64,000 nucleotides of DNA from an uncultured Oscillospiraceae bacterium (GCA_902492045.1 CABUKB010000004.1:1-64000); one strand, 5' to 3'; positions 34,084 to 43,476 are shown, counted from the first letter of the stretch. Notes: generated by a model from the letters alone, not told the origin. Made by a program: numbers and translations.

Positions 34084-35040
34084 ATGCCCGCGATGATCGC
34101 CCATTACCTGTTTGCTCAAAGAGTGTTTGCCAAATTGAAAAAAGCGGGCGCCGAGCCCGAGGACCGGGATATGGCGGCGGTGGGCGCTCAGGGTCCCGAC
34201 CTGTTCTTCTTCCACCGGGTCCTGCCCTGGGAGCCGGGCGTCAGCTTTGCCAAACAAGGCAGCCTGCTGCACAAGATCAGCCCGGCGAAACTGTTCGAGG
34301 CCTTCCGCGCGGGGATCAACCGCGCTTCGGGGGAGGACCGCGCCGCCATGATCGGATACGTGGAGGGGTTTTTCTGTCACTACGCCCTCGACCGCGCGGC
34401 CCATCCCTTCGTCTACTACTGGCAGGAAGAACTGCGCCGGGAACAGCCCGGGTATGGGACAACCGATCACCAGTACCATTTCCGCATCGAAAGCGCGCTG
34501 GATACCATCACCCTGCGGCGTGAAACCGGGCGATTGGTGCGGGATTTTAAGCTGGCGTCGGTCATTCCGTCCGGCTCGTCCGGGGGATGGATGGCCATGG
34601 GCCGTCTTTACCAGCCGATTTTTGCCCGCTTGCTGGGATGCCCCGGCGCCCAGGCCGGGCAGATCGCCCTCGCTCCCCGGGATATGCGCCGCGTGGTCTC
34701 GCTGATGACCGACCGGACCCTGCTCAAACAGCGGCTGCTGATCGCTCCGGTGGAAAAGCTGGCCCGAAAGGGGGCCTTTGCTTCCTCTCTGATGCGGCCG
34801 GCCGACACGCGTGACTGGGATTACGCCAATGAAGGCCATGCCCGATGGGTGAATCCTTTTGACACGGCGTATGAAAGCACCGACAGCTTTTTCGACCTGT
34901 TCGACCTGGCCGCCTGCGAGGCAACCGACATGATCCTGGCGTTTCTCGACGCTCTGTCGTCCGGCGCCTCCATGGCGGACATTACGCAGGATCGGGGGTT
35001 TGCGAGCGACCTGCCCGGCGTGTATGAGGTGCGCCTTTAG
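34084..35040 (+). CDS. Zinc-dependent phospholipase C-like protein
   Basis: 318 residues, no signal peptide. The Zn_dep_PLC pattern is seen as MIAHYLFAQRVF (4-15), GAQGPDLFFFHRV (about 35-47), LLHK and GFFCHYALDRAAHPFVYY (about 97-114), supplying the expected His and Asp metal ligands. Clostridial cytoplasmic members of this family are of unknown substrate, and most are not toxins. ATG 34084 has AAGGAGG 7 bases upstream; the ATG two codons earlier abuts it. A TATAAT at 34047-34052 suggests its own promoter. luxS follows. Confidence 0.8.
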   Translation: MPAMIAHYLFAQRVFAKLKKAGAEPEDRDMAAVGAQGPDLFFFHRVLPWEPGVSFAKQGSLLHKISPAKLFEAFRAGINRASGEDRAAMIGYVEGFFCHYALDRAAHPFVYYWQEELRREQPGYGTTDHQYHFRIESALDTITLRRETGRLVRDFKLASVIPSGSSGGWMAMGRLYQPIFARLLGCPGAQAGQIALAPRDMRRVVSLMTDRTLLKQRLLIAPVEKLARKGAFASSLMRPADTRDWDYANEGHARWVNPFDTAYESTDSFFDLFDLAACEATDMILAFLDALSSGASMADITQDRGFASDLPGVYEVRL

Positions 35041-35114
35041 AGAACGGGACGATTCCATGGCGGCTGCCCTGTTCTTTACATTAAAGAAGAAAAGAGCAAG
35101 AGGAGACGAAGCGT

Positions 35115-35579
35115 TTGAAGCGGATTGCGAGTTTCGAGGTGGATCATACCACCCTCACCCCCGGCCTTTATCTCTCCCGCACCGACGGAGATGTGACGAC
35201 ATATGACCTGCGCTTTATCCGGCCCAACACCCCGCCTTATCTGCCCTGTGCCGTGATGCATACCATCGAGCATCTGTTTGCCACCTATGTGCGCAACAGC
35301 GCCCTGGCGGACGGCGTGGTTTATTTCGGCCCGATGGGATGCCGCACCGGTTTTTATTTTCTCACGAGGGGGATTTCCCACCGGCAGGGAATTGCGCTGA
35401 CCCGGGAGGCGCTGCGTTTTATCGCCGGTTTTGAGGGGGATATTCCCGGCGCGACGGCGGCGGAATGCGGCAATTTCCGGGAACATGATCTGCAAGGAGC
35501 CCGCCGGTATGCCGCTGCCATGGCGGAACGGCTGGAGAACTGGAGGGAGGAAGACCTTTCCTATTCCCCGAAGATTTGA
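35115..35579 (+). CDS. luxS: S-ribosylhomocysteine lyase (LuxS)
   Basis: 154 residues. The metal site HTIEHLFATYVR (His49 and His53) with Cys118 in AAECGNF, and catalytic Cys76 in GPMGCRTGFY, are intact. It cleaves S-ribosylhomocysteine to homocysteine and the autoinducer-2 precursor, as part of the activated methyl cycle. It starts at TTG 35115 with AGGAG upstream. mtnN/pfs is not in the window. Confidence 0.95.
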   Translation: MKRIASFEVDHTTLTPGLYLSRTDGDVTTYDLRFIRPNTPPYLPCAVMHTIEHLFATYVRNSALADGVVYFGPMGCRTGFYFLTRGISHRQGIALTREALRFIAGFEGDIPGATAAECGNFREHDLQGARRYAAAMAERLENWREEDLSYSPKI

Positions 35580-35653
35580 CGTGCATATTTTCTATAAAAT
35601 ATTGATATAATGAGAACTATAAGGGCAAAATAGACAAACATCCTGCAAAAGGG

Positions 35654-35682
35654 TTGCAAGTTTGTAATATTCTGAGTATAAT
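35654..35682 (+). promoter_or_regulatory. Sigma-A promoter of the M23 peptidase gene
   Basis: TTGCAA (35654-35659), 17 bases, TATAAT (35677-35682), with about 135 bases of leader. An additional TATAAT at 35606-35611 lacks a good -35. Confidence 0.7.
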
Positions 35683-35822
35683 GAACTCAAGATGTTACAA
35701 AATTGTAATCCTTTTCTTTCCATTGTAGGACCGGACAGGCTCCGGCTTATCCCGGTCCGCGACGAGCCCGGCTCCCCCGCACGGTGCCCGGGACGCTGAA
35801 TATAAGGAAGTGTTTCCCCTTC

Positions 35823-37442
35823 ATGATCCCTTTCATGACGACTCTTGCCAAGCGGCTTGCCGACGCCGCGAGCAAAATCAAAACCGCCGCCGGGCCTATA
35901 TGGTCCACTGTTATCCGGCGGATCACCGCCGACCTGCCCTGTGCGATGGAAAAAGCGGCCCATATGGGCTACGTCCTGTGCTACGCGGTGGGGGTGCGTA
36001 CCCTGCTGACGGGCAGGCGGACCGGCCGGGCTTTGGCCCGCCTTTTCCGCCCGGCCGGCCGTTTGGCGTATAAGGCCGTGGATAAGCTGGCTCTTCGCCA
36101 CCTGCGCGCGGTGGGGCGGGAGCTTGGCCGAATCCGCGAGGGCTTTGCCCTCGCCGGCCGCGAACTGAAAGCGGCGTATCAGGTCCACCCCCTGCGGGTG
36201 ATACCGGCGGCGCTGCGTCTGCCGGTTAAGGGCTTCCGCCGCCATCGCCAGGCGGTGGTCAGCAGCTTCAATCTGCTGGCACCGGCCGCCGCTGTGCTGG
36301 CACTGGTCCTGACCCTGCAGTTCTGGAGCAACGCGACCTTTGCGCTGGCGCTGGAATACGACGGGCAGACCCTCGGCTATATCGCAGACGAATCGGTTTA
36401 TGACGCAGCCGCATCGTTGGCGTCCGGCCGTGTCATCAACGCCGACAATTCCTTCCGTGTGGAACGGGTGCCCAAGCTGACCCTCACGCTGGTCAACAAA
36501 GACCAGATCGTGGATGAAACCACCGTCTGCGACCGTATTCTCGGTATCAACGAGGACAATCTGTCCCAAAGCTCGGGGCTTTATGTGGACGGGGAATTCG
36601 TCGGGGCGCTGCCGTCGCGGATCTTTTTAGAGGACGCGATGCAGACGGTCCTGGAAGCGCAGCTCGACGGCTCGGAGGGAAGCAGCGCCTCTTTTGTCCA
36701 GGATCTGCAGATTGTGGACGGCCTGTATCCGGTGTCGGCCCTGGTCGGGACCGAGACCATGGACGGCTATCTGCAGCAGCTTCCAGTCCGCGTGGTGTCG
36801 TATGTCACGTATGAGGAGCCGATTCCCTATGCCTCCACTACCGAAGAGGTAGCCTCCCAGCTTCTCGGCTACCGTTCGGTCAAGACCAAAGGTGTGGAAG
36901 GCGTACAGTCGGTCACTGAAGAGGTTGTTTCAATTGACGGGGTGGAGCAGTCCCGCACCGTGGTTTCCACCTCGGTGGTGAAGGAACCGGTCAATGAAGT
37001 GATCGCGGTGGGCGGCAAGAAATACAATGAGACCTCCGTCGCCGGCGACGGCAAGGCCACCGGTACCTTTATCTGGCCTCTGCCGGCCACCAAGCAGATC
37101 AGTTCGTATTTCGCCACCCGATGGGGCAGTATGCACGGCGCGATTGATATTTCCAATGGCCGGGTCAACGGCAAGCCGATCATCGCCTCCGACGGCGGCA
37201 AGGTGGTCGAGGCGGGATGGCATTACAGCTACGGCTATTATGTGCTGATTGATCACGGCAACGGCTTTAAGACCCGGTACGCTCACTGCAGTTCCCTCAA
37301 GGTGAAAGTGGGTCAACGGGTGGCGCAGGGGGAATATATTGCGAATGTCGGCAATACCGGCAACAGCACCGGCCCTCATCTGCATTTTGAAGTGATTAAA
37401 AACGGCAGCCTGGTCAATCCGCTGAACTATGTGGACCGGTAA
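35823..37442 (+). CDS. M23 metallopeptidase with G5 domain, membrane-anchored
   Basis: 539 residues. A long basic cytoplasmic region (1-147, many Arg/Lys helices) leads to one membrane helix (about 148-168). Outside follow a DUF-like beta region (about 175-330), a G5 domain (about 335-415, VVSYVTYEEPIPYASTTEEV) and an M23/LytM domain (about 420-538) with HGAIDIS and HCSSLKVKVGQRVAQGEYI...GPHLHFEV, giving the zinc ligands His, Asp and HxH. It should cut peptide cross-links in peptidoglycan. The start is uncertain: ATG 35823 is 12 bases from AAGGAAG. The 150-residue cytoplasmic part is unusual. Confidence 0.85.
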   Translation: MIPFMTTLAKRLADAASKIKTAAGPIWSTVIRRITADLPCAMEKAAHMGYVLCYAVGVRTLLTGRRTGRALARLFRPAGRLAYKAVDKLALRHLRAVGRELGRIREGFALAGRELKAAYQVHPLRVIPAALRLPVKGFRRHRQAVVSSFNLLAPAAAVLALVLTLQFWSNATFALALEYDGQTLGYIADESVYDAAASLASGRVINADNSFRVERVPKLTLTLVNKDQIVDETTVCDRILGINEDNLSQSSGLYVDGEFVGALPSRIFLEDAMQTVLEAQLDGSEGSSASFVQDLQIVDGLYPVSALVGTETMDGYLQQLPVRVVSYVTYEEPIPYASTTEEVASQLLGYRSVKTKGVEGVQSVTEEVVSIDGVEQSRTVVSTSVVKEPVNEVIAVGGKKYNETSVAGDGKATGTFIWPLPATKQISSYFATRWGSMHGAIDISNGRVNGKPIIASDGGKVVEAGWHYSYGYYVLIDHGNGFKTRYAHCSSLKVKVGQRVAQGEYIANVGNTGNSTGPHLHFEVIKNGSLVNPLNYVDR

Positions 37443-37522
37443 GCGGCCGCGCGGCTGATTCCGACCGGCGCCGGGGTTTTGGGGCGCCGGCGGGCATGAC
37501 CGCGAATAATCATAGGAGTATA

Positions 37523-37564
37523 AACGGCTGGAAGGCATTGCCTTTCCAGCCGTTTTCGTTTGTC
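37523..37564 (+). terminator. Terminator of the M23 peptidase gene
   Basis: AACGGCTGGAAGGC pairs with CCTTTCCAGCCGTT and is followed by TTCGTTTG, about 80 bases past the stop. A second, U-less hairpin (CCGGCGCC/GGCGCCGG, 37465-37490) lies between. Confidence 0.8.
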
Positions 37565-37699
37565 ATAAACCGGTCAGGGAAACTCTCTCTTTCAAGGAGG
37601 GAGCCATTTTGCGTCCGGCAGTACTCCGCCGCTCCAATCCGTGCTATAATGGGATAGAGGGCGAAGGCCCGAAATCCGACTGAAACGGGGGAGTGACCC

Positions 37700-38581
37700 A
37701 TGGACCGGCCCGGTAAAACGTGGAAGAATCTGATCCGGCAGCATGTGCCGAGGCTTGCCCTGATTACAGCCGCCTCGGTCATTATGGCGCTGAACATCAA
37801 CAGTTTTGTCGATGCGGGCGGCCTCTTTCCAGGGGGCTTTAACGGGCTGACGCTGCTTATCCAACGCAGTGCCGAGCAGTTTTGGGGCTTGGCGCTGCCG
37901 TTCTCCCTGATCAATTTTCTTCTCAACGCCCTGCCTGCTGCCATCAGTTTCCGACTGATCGGCAAGCGGTTCACCCTCTATTCCTGCCTGATGATCGTGC
38001 TGACCAGCGTGCTGACCGATGTTCTTCCCGCGATCCCCATCACCAACGACGTGCTGCTCATCTGCATATTCGGGGGGATGATTAACGGTTTTGCCATCAG
38101 CCTCTGCCTGCTCGGCCGCGCGACAAGCGGCGGCACCGATTTTATCGCGGTGGCGGTGTCGGAACGGCTCGGCGTGGACGCGTGGAATTATGTCCTGCTC
38201 GGCAACGCGGTGCTGTTGGCCGCCGCGGGATTCCTTTTCGGGTGGGACAAGGCGCTCTATTCCATTTTGTTCCAATACGCGTCCACACAGGTGGTCCATC
38301 TGCTCAATCCGCGCTACAAACGCACCACCCTGTTCATCATCTCGGAAAAGTCCGAGGAAATCTACGAGCAGATCAAGGATGCCACCCATCATGGCGCCAC
38401 CCTGTTCCACGGGACCGGTTTATGGGGCGGACAGCCCCGCTCCATGATTTACTCCGTCATTGCGGGGGATCAGGTCAAGGCCATCACCCGCAAGGTGCGG
38501 CAGATCGACCCCCATGCCTTTGTCAACATTCTGAAAACCGACCAGGTGTCGGGAAATTTCTACCAGAGACCCAACGACTGA
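37700..38581 (+). CDS. YitT family membrane protein (second copy type)
   Basis: 293 residues in the same layout as the protein at 7735-8610: membrane helices to about 195, then the DUF2179 domain (about 215-285, THHGATLFHGTGLWGG). Family marks are FVDAGGLFPGGFNGLTLLI (about 35-53) and GRATSGGTDFIAVAVSE (about 139-155). The two proteins share pattern, not close identity, so they are old paralogs. A TATAAT at 37645-37650 probably belongs to its promoter. Function unknown. Confidence 0.87.
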   Translation: MDRPGKTWKNLIRQHVPRLALITAASVIMALNINSFVDAGGLFPGGFNGLTLLIQRSAEQFWGLALPFSLINFLLNALPAAISFRLIGKRFTLYSCLMIVLTSVLTDVLPAIPITNDVLLICIFGGMINGFAISLCLLGRATSGGTDFIAVAVSERLGVDAWNYVLLGNAVLLAAAGFLFGWDKALYSILFQYASTQVVHLLNPRYKRTTLFIISEKSEEIYEQIKDATHHGATLFHGTGLWGGQPRSMIYSVIAGDQVKAITRKVRQIDPHAFVNILKTDQVSGNFYQRPND

Positions 38582-38670
38582 GACCGGCCTGTTCACCGGA
38601 GGGACTCTGGCCGTCCGGCGAGGCGGGCAGGGCCTCTAGGTTAGCAGGGGTGACGTGGGAAAGCGCGGTC

Positions 38671-39399
38671 TCATCCACCTGTTTCGCCCCATCCGTCCAG
38701 ATGGGCCTGCTGCATCGCCCGGACAATCCGGGGCTTTAAGGGGCCGTATCGTTCGGACAGATCCCGCAGCAGGAGATCCACCTCACTCCGGCGGGTATGG
38801 CCGTCCGCCGGGCATCGGGACGCCACTACCGGCAGATTCTTTCGCCGAACATAGGCCGCGATCTCCCGTTCCTCCAAAAAAACGAGGGGCCGGATCAGGG
38901 TCAGGCCCCGGCGGTCGAGTACCGTTTTGGGGGAAAAGCAGCCGAGTTTTCCCTCCCCAAGCAGGTTCATCAAAAAGGTCTGGGCCGCATCGTCCTGATG
39001 ATGCCCGAGCGCCACCACATTGCAGCCCATGTCCTGGGCAGCCTGATGCAGCGCGCCGCGCCGGAGCCGGGCGCACAGGCTGCAGGGATTTTTTTCCCGC
39101 CGCTCAAGGAAAACCGTCGAGTAGATGCGGGTGCGGCGGAGGAGAAAGGGAACCTCCAGCCGTTCGCACAGGGCGGCGATGCCACGGGTATCGTCCTCTG
39201 CCCCTTCCATCCCGAGGTCCAGCGTGACCGCCGAGAGGGAAAAGGGCACCTGGGAAAAGTCACGGAAAGCGGCCAGCAGAGCCAGCAGCGCGACGCTGTC
39301 CTTGCCGCCGGATACGCCGACGGCGATCCGGTCCCCCGGCTCGATCATGCCGTAACGATATATGGCCGCCTGCATCCGGGACAATACCGTATCTCCCAT
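38671..39399 (-). CDS. TtcA-like PP-loop tRNA-thiolation enzyme
   Basis: 242 residues. PP-loop SGGKDS (30-35) binds ATP, CSLCARLRR (about 106-114) holds the CxxC pair, and a third cysteine lies in SRCPADGHTRR; together these are the Fe-S cluster ligands of the TtcA group, which thiolates tRNA position 32 cytidine. GHHQDDAAQTFLMNLL (about 135-150) is the family's second signature. Clostridial members are usually annotated only as tRNA 2-thiocytidine biosynthesis-like, so the exact target is inferred. Confidence 0.85.
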   Translation of the reverse strand: MGDTVLSRMQAAIYRYGMIEPGDRIAVGVSGGKDSVALLALLAAFRDFSQVPFSLSAVTLDLGMEGAEDDTRGIAALCERLEVPFLLRRTRIYSTVFLERREKNPCSLCARLRRGALHQAAQDMGCNVVALGHHQDDAAQTFLMNLLGEGKLGCFSPKTVLDRRGLTLIRPLVFLEEREIAAYVRRKNLPVVASRCPADGHTRRSEVDLLLRDLSERYGPLKPRIVRAMQQAHLDGWGETGG

Positions 39400-39527
39400 G
39401 TCGCCACCCCCGCCGATGATGATTCAGGCTGACTTCTGCCTTTATGCAGCACCATTATATAGGCAAACGGGGTTCGTTTCAATATGTGGCGGTGAAAAGG
39501 CCGCCTTTATAGATTGCGGCCACCGGC

Positions 39528-39556
39528 TTGACCTGGCAGACAAAATTCTCTATAAT
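39528..39556 (+). promoter_or_regulatory. Sigma-A promoter of the MamI-like gene
   Basis: TTGACC (39528-39533), 17 bases, TATAAT (39551-39556), 58 bases before the start. Confidence 0.8.
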
Positions 39557-39613
39557 GGTAAAAAACGGGAAATTGAGGGAAAAATACCCTTTTCTAGACA
39601 AGGAGGGGCGGCC

Positions 39614-40600
39614 ATGCCGGATTCTGTCTACACATTGGGAACGGTGGAAGCGTCGGAGCAGCTTCTGCGGGATATGTATATTGATCTGCGCATCAAAGCG
39701 AGCCGATGGGCGCGTGTTACGAGACAAACACCCCAAGCCCGCATGGGGTATATCGGCCAGCATCTGGTCAGCGTGGTCACCGGATACCCGGGCACCGGCA
39801 CCGGCGCCCGGGGACGGGATTTGCTTTTGTCACAGGACCAATACGCGGAGATTAAAACCTGCAATCGCGTGGATCAGCTCGGCACCTGCGGCCACTGCAA
39901 GGCTGCCGTTTCCAGCGTTGAGGAGGAATGCCCCTTCTGCGGATCGGACGATATCCAACGGAAAAAGGATTCCAAATGGCTCATCAACATCCGCCATGAC
40001 GAGGAGTTCTGCCGGATTCTGGACCCCGTGTATTATTATTTTGTCCTGTTTGAAAACCAGGGGGACGACACCGACGTGACGGTCTCCATCTGGCGCTCCA
40101 ACCCCAAAACCAAGGGGTTTGCTTATATGTTGATGGATTATTACTTGAACATCCAGTCGGCCTCCAAGTCCAAAGCGCCGCTCGATTTTTGGCCTTATCA
40201 GTTTAAATTTTATCTGACCGGCCCGGCGCTGGTCTACCGCGCCGTCATCCGAAACGATAACGAGATTGAAACCCTCATATTCCCGGAAAAAGGCAAGGGA
40301 TATACTGGCGAGATGCCAGCCCTGCCCGCGTTTGAGAAAGCGACCACGCTGAATAAAGACTGTCTGAAGGCCCTGGCCCTCCAGGTGGATCCGGGCGCCC
40401 GCGTCTCCAGGAAAAACAAACGGGAACTGCTGACCATTTTGGAGGATCACCGCAACCGGTCCGGTTTGACAAACGCGGCGCTCTGCGATTTCTTAGCCTC
40501 TGGGGTTTACCTGCCCCGGCTGCGGGGCGTCCGGAATAGGATTCCCCCCTCCTTCTTCACGGCGTACCCGGAGCTGAACAAGACGGCGGCCGGAACATGA
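39614..40600 (+). CDS. MamI-family type II restriction endonuclease
   Basis: 328 residues. I recognise the RE_MamI family layout: an N-terminal helix region with KASRWARVTRQTPQARMGYI (about 28-47), GARGRDL (65-71), a PD-(D/E)xK-like centre at Asp69 and Glu79-Ile-Lys81 (AEIKTCNRVDQLG), then a zinc ribbon with Cys92, Cys95, Cys106 and Cys109. MamI itself cuts GATNNNNATC; the specificity here is unknown. ATG 39614 follows AAGGAGGGG. It has its own promoter and terminator and no DNA methyltransferase next to it in 24 kb on the right or 39 kb on the left. Codon use is like its neighbours. Confidence 0.8.
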   Translation: MPDSVYTLGTVEASEQLLRDMYIDLRIKASRWARVTRQTPQARMGYIGQHLVSVVTGYPGTGTGARGRDLLLSQDQYAEIKTCNRVDQLGTCGHCKAAVSSVEEECPFCGSDDIQRKKDSKWLINIRHDEEFCRILDPVYYYFVLFENQGDDTDVTVSIWRSNPKTKGFAYMLMDYYLNIQSASKSKAPLDFWPYQFKFYLTGPALVYRAVIRNDNEIETLIFPEKGKGYTGEMPALPAFEKATTLNKDCLKALALQVDPGARVSRKNKRELLTILEDHRNRSGLTNAALCDFLASGVYLPRLRGVRNRIPPSFFTAYPELNKTAAGT

Positions 40601-40680
40601 CCGGCCGGCTCCGGGCGAATCCCCGGTAAGCTCGGATGCCGGCCCCTGCCTTCGGCGGCGGACCGGGCGTGTGATGCCGG

Positions 40681-40719
40681 TTCAAAAACCCCTCCGACAG
40701 CGTCGGAGGGGTTTTTGAA
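40681..40719. terminator. Bidirectional terminator between convergent MamI-like and 40891 genes
   Basis: A perfect 18-base stem (TTCAAAAACCCCTCCGAC and its complement) with a 3-base loop gives a T5 tract in both directions. Confidence 0.9.
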
Positions 40720-40890
40720 TAACGGTTATCGTCTGCCCTTTGATCGGCAGGGCCAAGGGCCGGACCCCCCATCCTGTCTGCCGGGCATAACGACGCGATG
40801 GGGATAGGAAACCTTCGGGGGATGGTTTCGTCGGAGGGCATCCGGGGGTTCTCAGGTCTTCCGAAGAAATGCAAGGTTTCGAAAAGCGGG

Positions 40891-41973
40891 CTATTCCTCT
40901 TTCGCAATCGAAGTCAATGCCCATCCGTCCGCCGTTTTGACCACGGTGTAAAGCTGCGCATAGGTCGCCTGGTCGGCTGTGGGCGGGATTTCATTGCCGT
41001 TGTCGTCGATGGCAATATCCTGATTGGATACATAGGCCACCCGGACGGTCACGGTATCCCCTTTTTGCTTCAGAGTGTCCAAAACCGGCACGTAGTTCGA
41101 TGACACGGTGGTAAAGGGCACGTGATAGCAGGCGTTTTCCGGATCGTATTCAAAGGCGAAACCCTGGCTGTCCTCTTCGATGCTGTGATGGTTGGGCAAG
41201 GCTTCGGAGCCAAAAAGATGGCGATACGAGGCTTCGATTTCTTCAATCGGGATCAGCAGGCGGTATTCCTCGTCTTCGGGATACAGGCTGGTCTCATCGT
41301 TCTCCCGGTACTGGCGGACCTGCTCCGCCGTAGTCACCCGCCAGATCGCTGCGAGAAGGAGGGCGTCCTGCTGTTCGTCGTTGATATTGGTAAAGGGGGT
41401 AGGGCAGTACTGCATAACGGGGAGAAGGAAATCGCCCAGTTCTGCGCGCAGGGCGGTATCGTCCCGGGATTTCTGGATGGCGTTGATTCCCGTGAGAATC
41501 AGGGACACGACACCGACGGCGGCCAGCACCAGCACCAGAAAGCCCAACGGCGCTGCGTACCACAGCCGCCCCTTCCGCCGCCCGTGTTTGGTATAGCGGG
41601 GAGAGCGGATTGGCGCTTTGGTATCGTCGCCTTCCGGCATGGCCAGGGCGGCCAGGCTCTCCCCTTCCGGCGCAGGGACTGCGCCGGGCCCCTCCGCCCG
41701 TTCACCCGGCTTGTCATCCGCTTCGGCGGGTGGGGTGGGCGCGGGAGTTTCCGTCCCGGTGAACGGCCCCGGGGATCGGCGCCGGGAGGAGAGGTGTACA
41801 TCGGCCGGAGGGTTCTGCTCCGGAAGGGACGCCGCCTCCGGCCCCGGCTTATTCAAAGGGGAGGCCGGAGGAACATCCGGCGAATTCAGGGGGGTTGGTT
41901 CCGAAGAGACGGCGGATGCCCGGGGTTTCCGGCCGTCCGGCGCCGGGTTTTCCACCCGTTTCCAGTCGCTCAT
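40891..41973 (-). CDS. Hypothetical membrane-anchored protein with Pro-rich cytoplasmic region
   Basis: 360 residues: a disordered Pro/Glu/Ser/Ala-rich N-terminus (1-128), a basic patch (KHGRRKGR), one membrane helix (about 137-161, YAAPLGFLVLVLAAVGVVSL) and an extracytoplasmic domain (about 170-360) with alternating strands, ending YTVVKTADGWALTSIAKEE. That last part looks like an NTF2-like or 'DUF4878-type' fold end, but I cannot name a family. It lies 15 bases after proA and is probably the last gene of the proA transcript. No enzymatic motif. Confidence 0.65.
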   Translation of the reverse strand: MSDWKRVENPAPDGRKPRASAVSSEPTPLNSPDVPPASPLNKPGPEAASLPEQNPPADVHLSSRRRSPGPFTGTETPAPTPPAEADDKPGERAEGPGAVPAPEGESLAALAMPEGDDTKAPIRSPRYTKHGRRKGRLWYAAPLGFLVLVLAAVGVVSLILTGINAIQKSRDDTALRAELGDFLLPVMQYCPTPFTNINDEQQDALLLAAIWRVTTAEQVRQYRENDETSLYPEDEEYRLLIPIEEIEASYRHLFGSEALPNHHSIEEDSQGFAFEYDPENACYHVPFTTVSSNYVPVLDTLKQKGDTVTVRVAYVSNQDIAIDDNGNEIPPTADQATYAQLYTVVKTADGWALTSIAKEE

Positions 41974-41988
41974 GGGGTTGGCCTCCTT

Positions 41989-43239
41989 TTAGCGGATCTG
42001 TCCGTTGCCGACCACAATGTATTTGGTGGTGGTCAGTTCCCGCAGTCCCATCGGGCCGCGGGCGTGAAGTTTCTGGGTGGAGATGCCGATCTCCGCGCCC
42101 AGCCCGAACTCTGCGCCGTCGGTGAAGCGGGTGGAGGCGTTGAGATAGACGGCGGCGGCGTCCACCCGGTTGAGGAAGGTTTCGGCGGCGGACGCGCTGT
42201 CGGTGACGATGCATTCGCTGTGGCCGGTGCCGTACTGCGCGATATGGGTCAGCGCGTCTTCGAGGGAATCCACCACCCGGACCGCCAGAATGTAATCAAG
42301 ATATTCCGTCGCCCAGTCCTCTTCGGTGGCCGCGGTGGTTTCCATATCCCGCAGAATGGCGGCCGCCCGGGGACAGCAGCGCAGTTCCACATGGTGTTCC
42401 CGCATGCCGGCGGCGATGGCGGGCAGCGCCCGTTCCGCGACCGCCGCGTGGACGAGCAGCGTCTCAGCCGCGTTGCACACCGACGGGCGGGATACCTTGG
42501 CATTGACGGCGATGGACACCGCCATCGCCACATCGGCGTCCTTATCCACATAAATATGACAGTTGCCGGTGCCGGTCTCGATGACGGGGACCGTGGCGTT
42601 CTGCACCACCGAGCGGATCAGGCCGGCGCCGCCGCGGGGGATGAGTACGTCGAGGTATTCGTTCATCCGCATCATGGAAGAGGCGGTCTCCCGGGAAGTG
42701 TCTTCGAGGAGCTGCACCGCGTCGGCGGGCAGCCCTTCGGACGCGAGGCCGTCCCGGATGGCTGCCGCGATGGCGATATTGGACCGGATCGCCTCCTTGC
42801 CGCCCCGGAGTAGCACGGCGTTCCCCGCTTTCAGGCAGAGAGCCGAAGCGTCGGAGGTCACATTCGGCCTGGCTTCGTATATCATGCCCACCACGCCAAG
42901 GGGCACCCGCTCGCGGCGAATCCGCAGGCCGTTGGGGCGGCGGAACCCCTCTATCACCTCTCCGACCGGGTCGGGCAGGGCGGCGGTCTGCCGTACCCCT
43001 TCCGCCATCCCTTCAATGCGGGCGGCGGTCAGAGACAGGCGGTCGATCATGGCCGGCATCATCCCTCCCGCCTTGGCGGCGGCAACATCCGCCGCGTTGG
43101 CCGCGAGGATGGCCTCGCTTTGATCCAGCAGAGCCTGCGCCACCGCCTGCAGGGCGGCGTTTTTCTGTTGCGAACCGGCGCCCGCCAGCAGGCGCGCGGC
43201 GGCCTTGGCCCGTTTGCCCAGCGTTTCCAGTGTTTGCAT
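41989..43239 (-). CDS. proA: Glutamate-5-semialdehyde dehydrogenase (gamma-glutamyl phosphate reductase)
   Basis: 416 residues. The catalytic cysteine lies in VSRPSVCNAAETLL (about 249-262), with EARPNVTSDASALCLKAGNA and RGPMGLRELTTTKYI as further ProA marks. It makes glutamate-5-semialdehyde for proline. ATG 43239 has AAAGGACGGG upstream; the open frame extends far further but without a start site. proB is 9 kb away at 52368 on the other strand, an unusual split. Confidence 0.95.
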   Translation of the reverse strand: MQTLETLGKRAKAAARLLAGAGSQQKNAALQAVAQALLDQSEAILAANAADVAAAKAGGMMPAMIDRLSLTAARIEGMAEGVRQTAALPDPVGEVIEGFRRPNGLRIRRERVPLGVVGMIYEARPNVTSDASALCLKAGNAVLLRGGKEAIRSNIAIAAAIRDGLASEGLPADAVQLLEDTSRETASSMMRMNEYLDVLIPRGGAGLIRSVVQNATVPVIETGTGNCHIYVDKDADVAMAVSIAVNAKVSRPSVCNAAETLLVHAAVAERALPAIAAGMREHHVELRCCPRAAAILRDMETTAATEEDWATEYLDYILAVRVVDSLEDALTHIAQYGTGHSECIVTDSASAAETFLNRVDAAAVYLNASTRFTDGAEFGLGAEIGISTQKLHARGPMGLRELTTTKYIVVGNGQIR

Positions 43240-43393
43240 GGTGGATCCCGTCCTTTCCTTTCCGCGCGGCGGCCCTCCCGCCCCACGGTGTGGTATGCCT
43301 CCGGTACCGGATGGGCTTCTGTTTTTCAATTCTGTCCGGACAACCTCGGGACGATGCCTGTCCCGTTTGAGCCCTGTCAACCGGTTTGTCTTT

Positions 43394-43421
43394 ATCATAC
43401 CATATTTCCCGTCTATTGCAA
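43394..43421 (-). promoter_or_regulatory. Sigma-A promoter of proA
   Basis: On the minus strand TTGCAA (43416-43421), 16 bases, TATGAT (43394-43399), divergent from the rimP promoter. Leader to proA about 150 bases without a clear fold. Confidence 0.65.
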
Positions 43422-43447
43422 TGGCGAAAATTCTTTGGAAAAACACC

Positions 43448-43476
43448 TTGCATTCCGCCACGGAGTGTGGTATACT
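43448..43476 (+). promoter_or_regulatory. Sigma-A promoter of the rimP-nusA-infB operon
   Basis: TTGCAT (43448-43453), 17 bases, TATACT (43471-43476), 100 bases before rimP. Confidence 0.75.
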
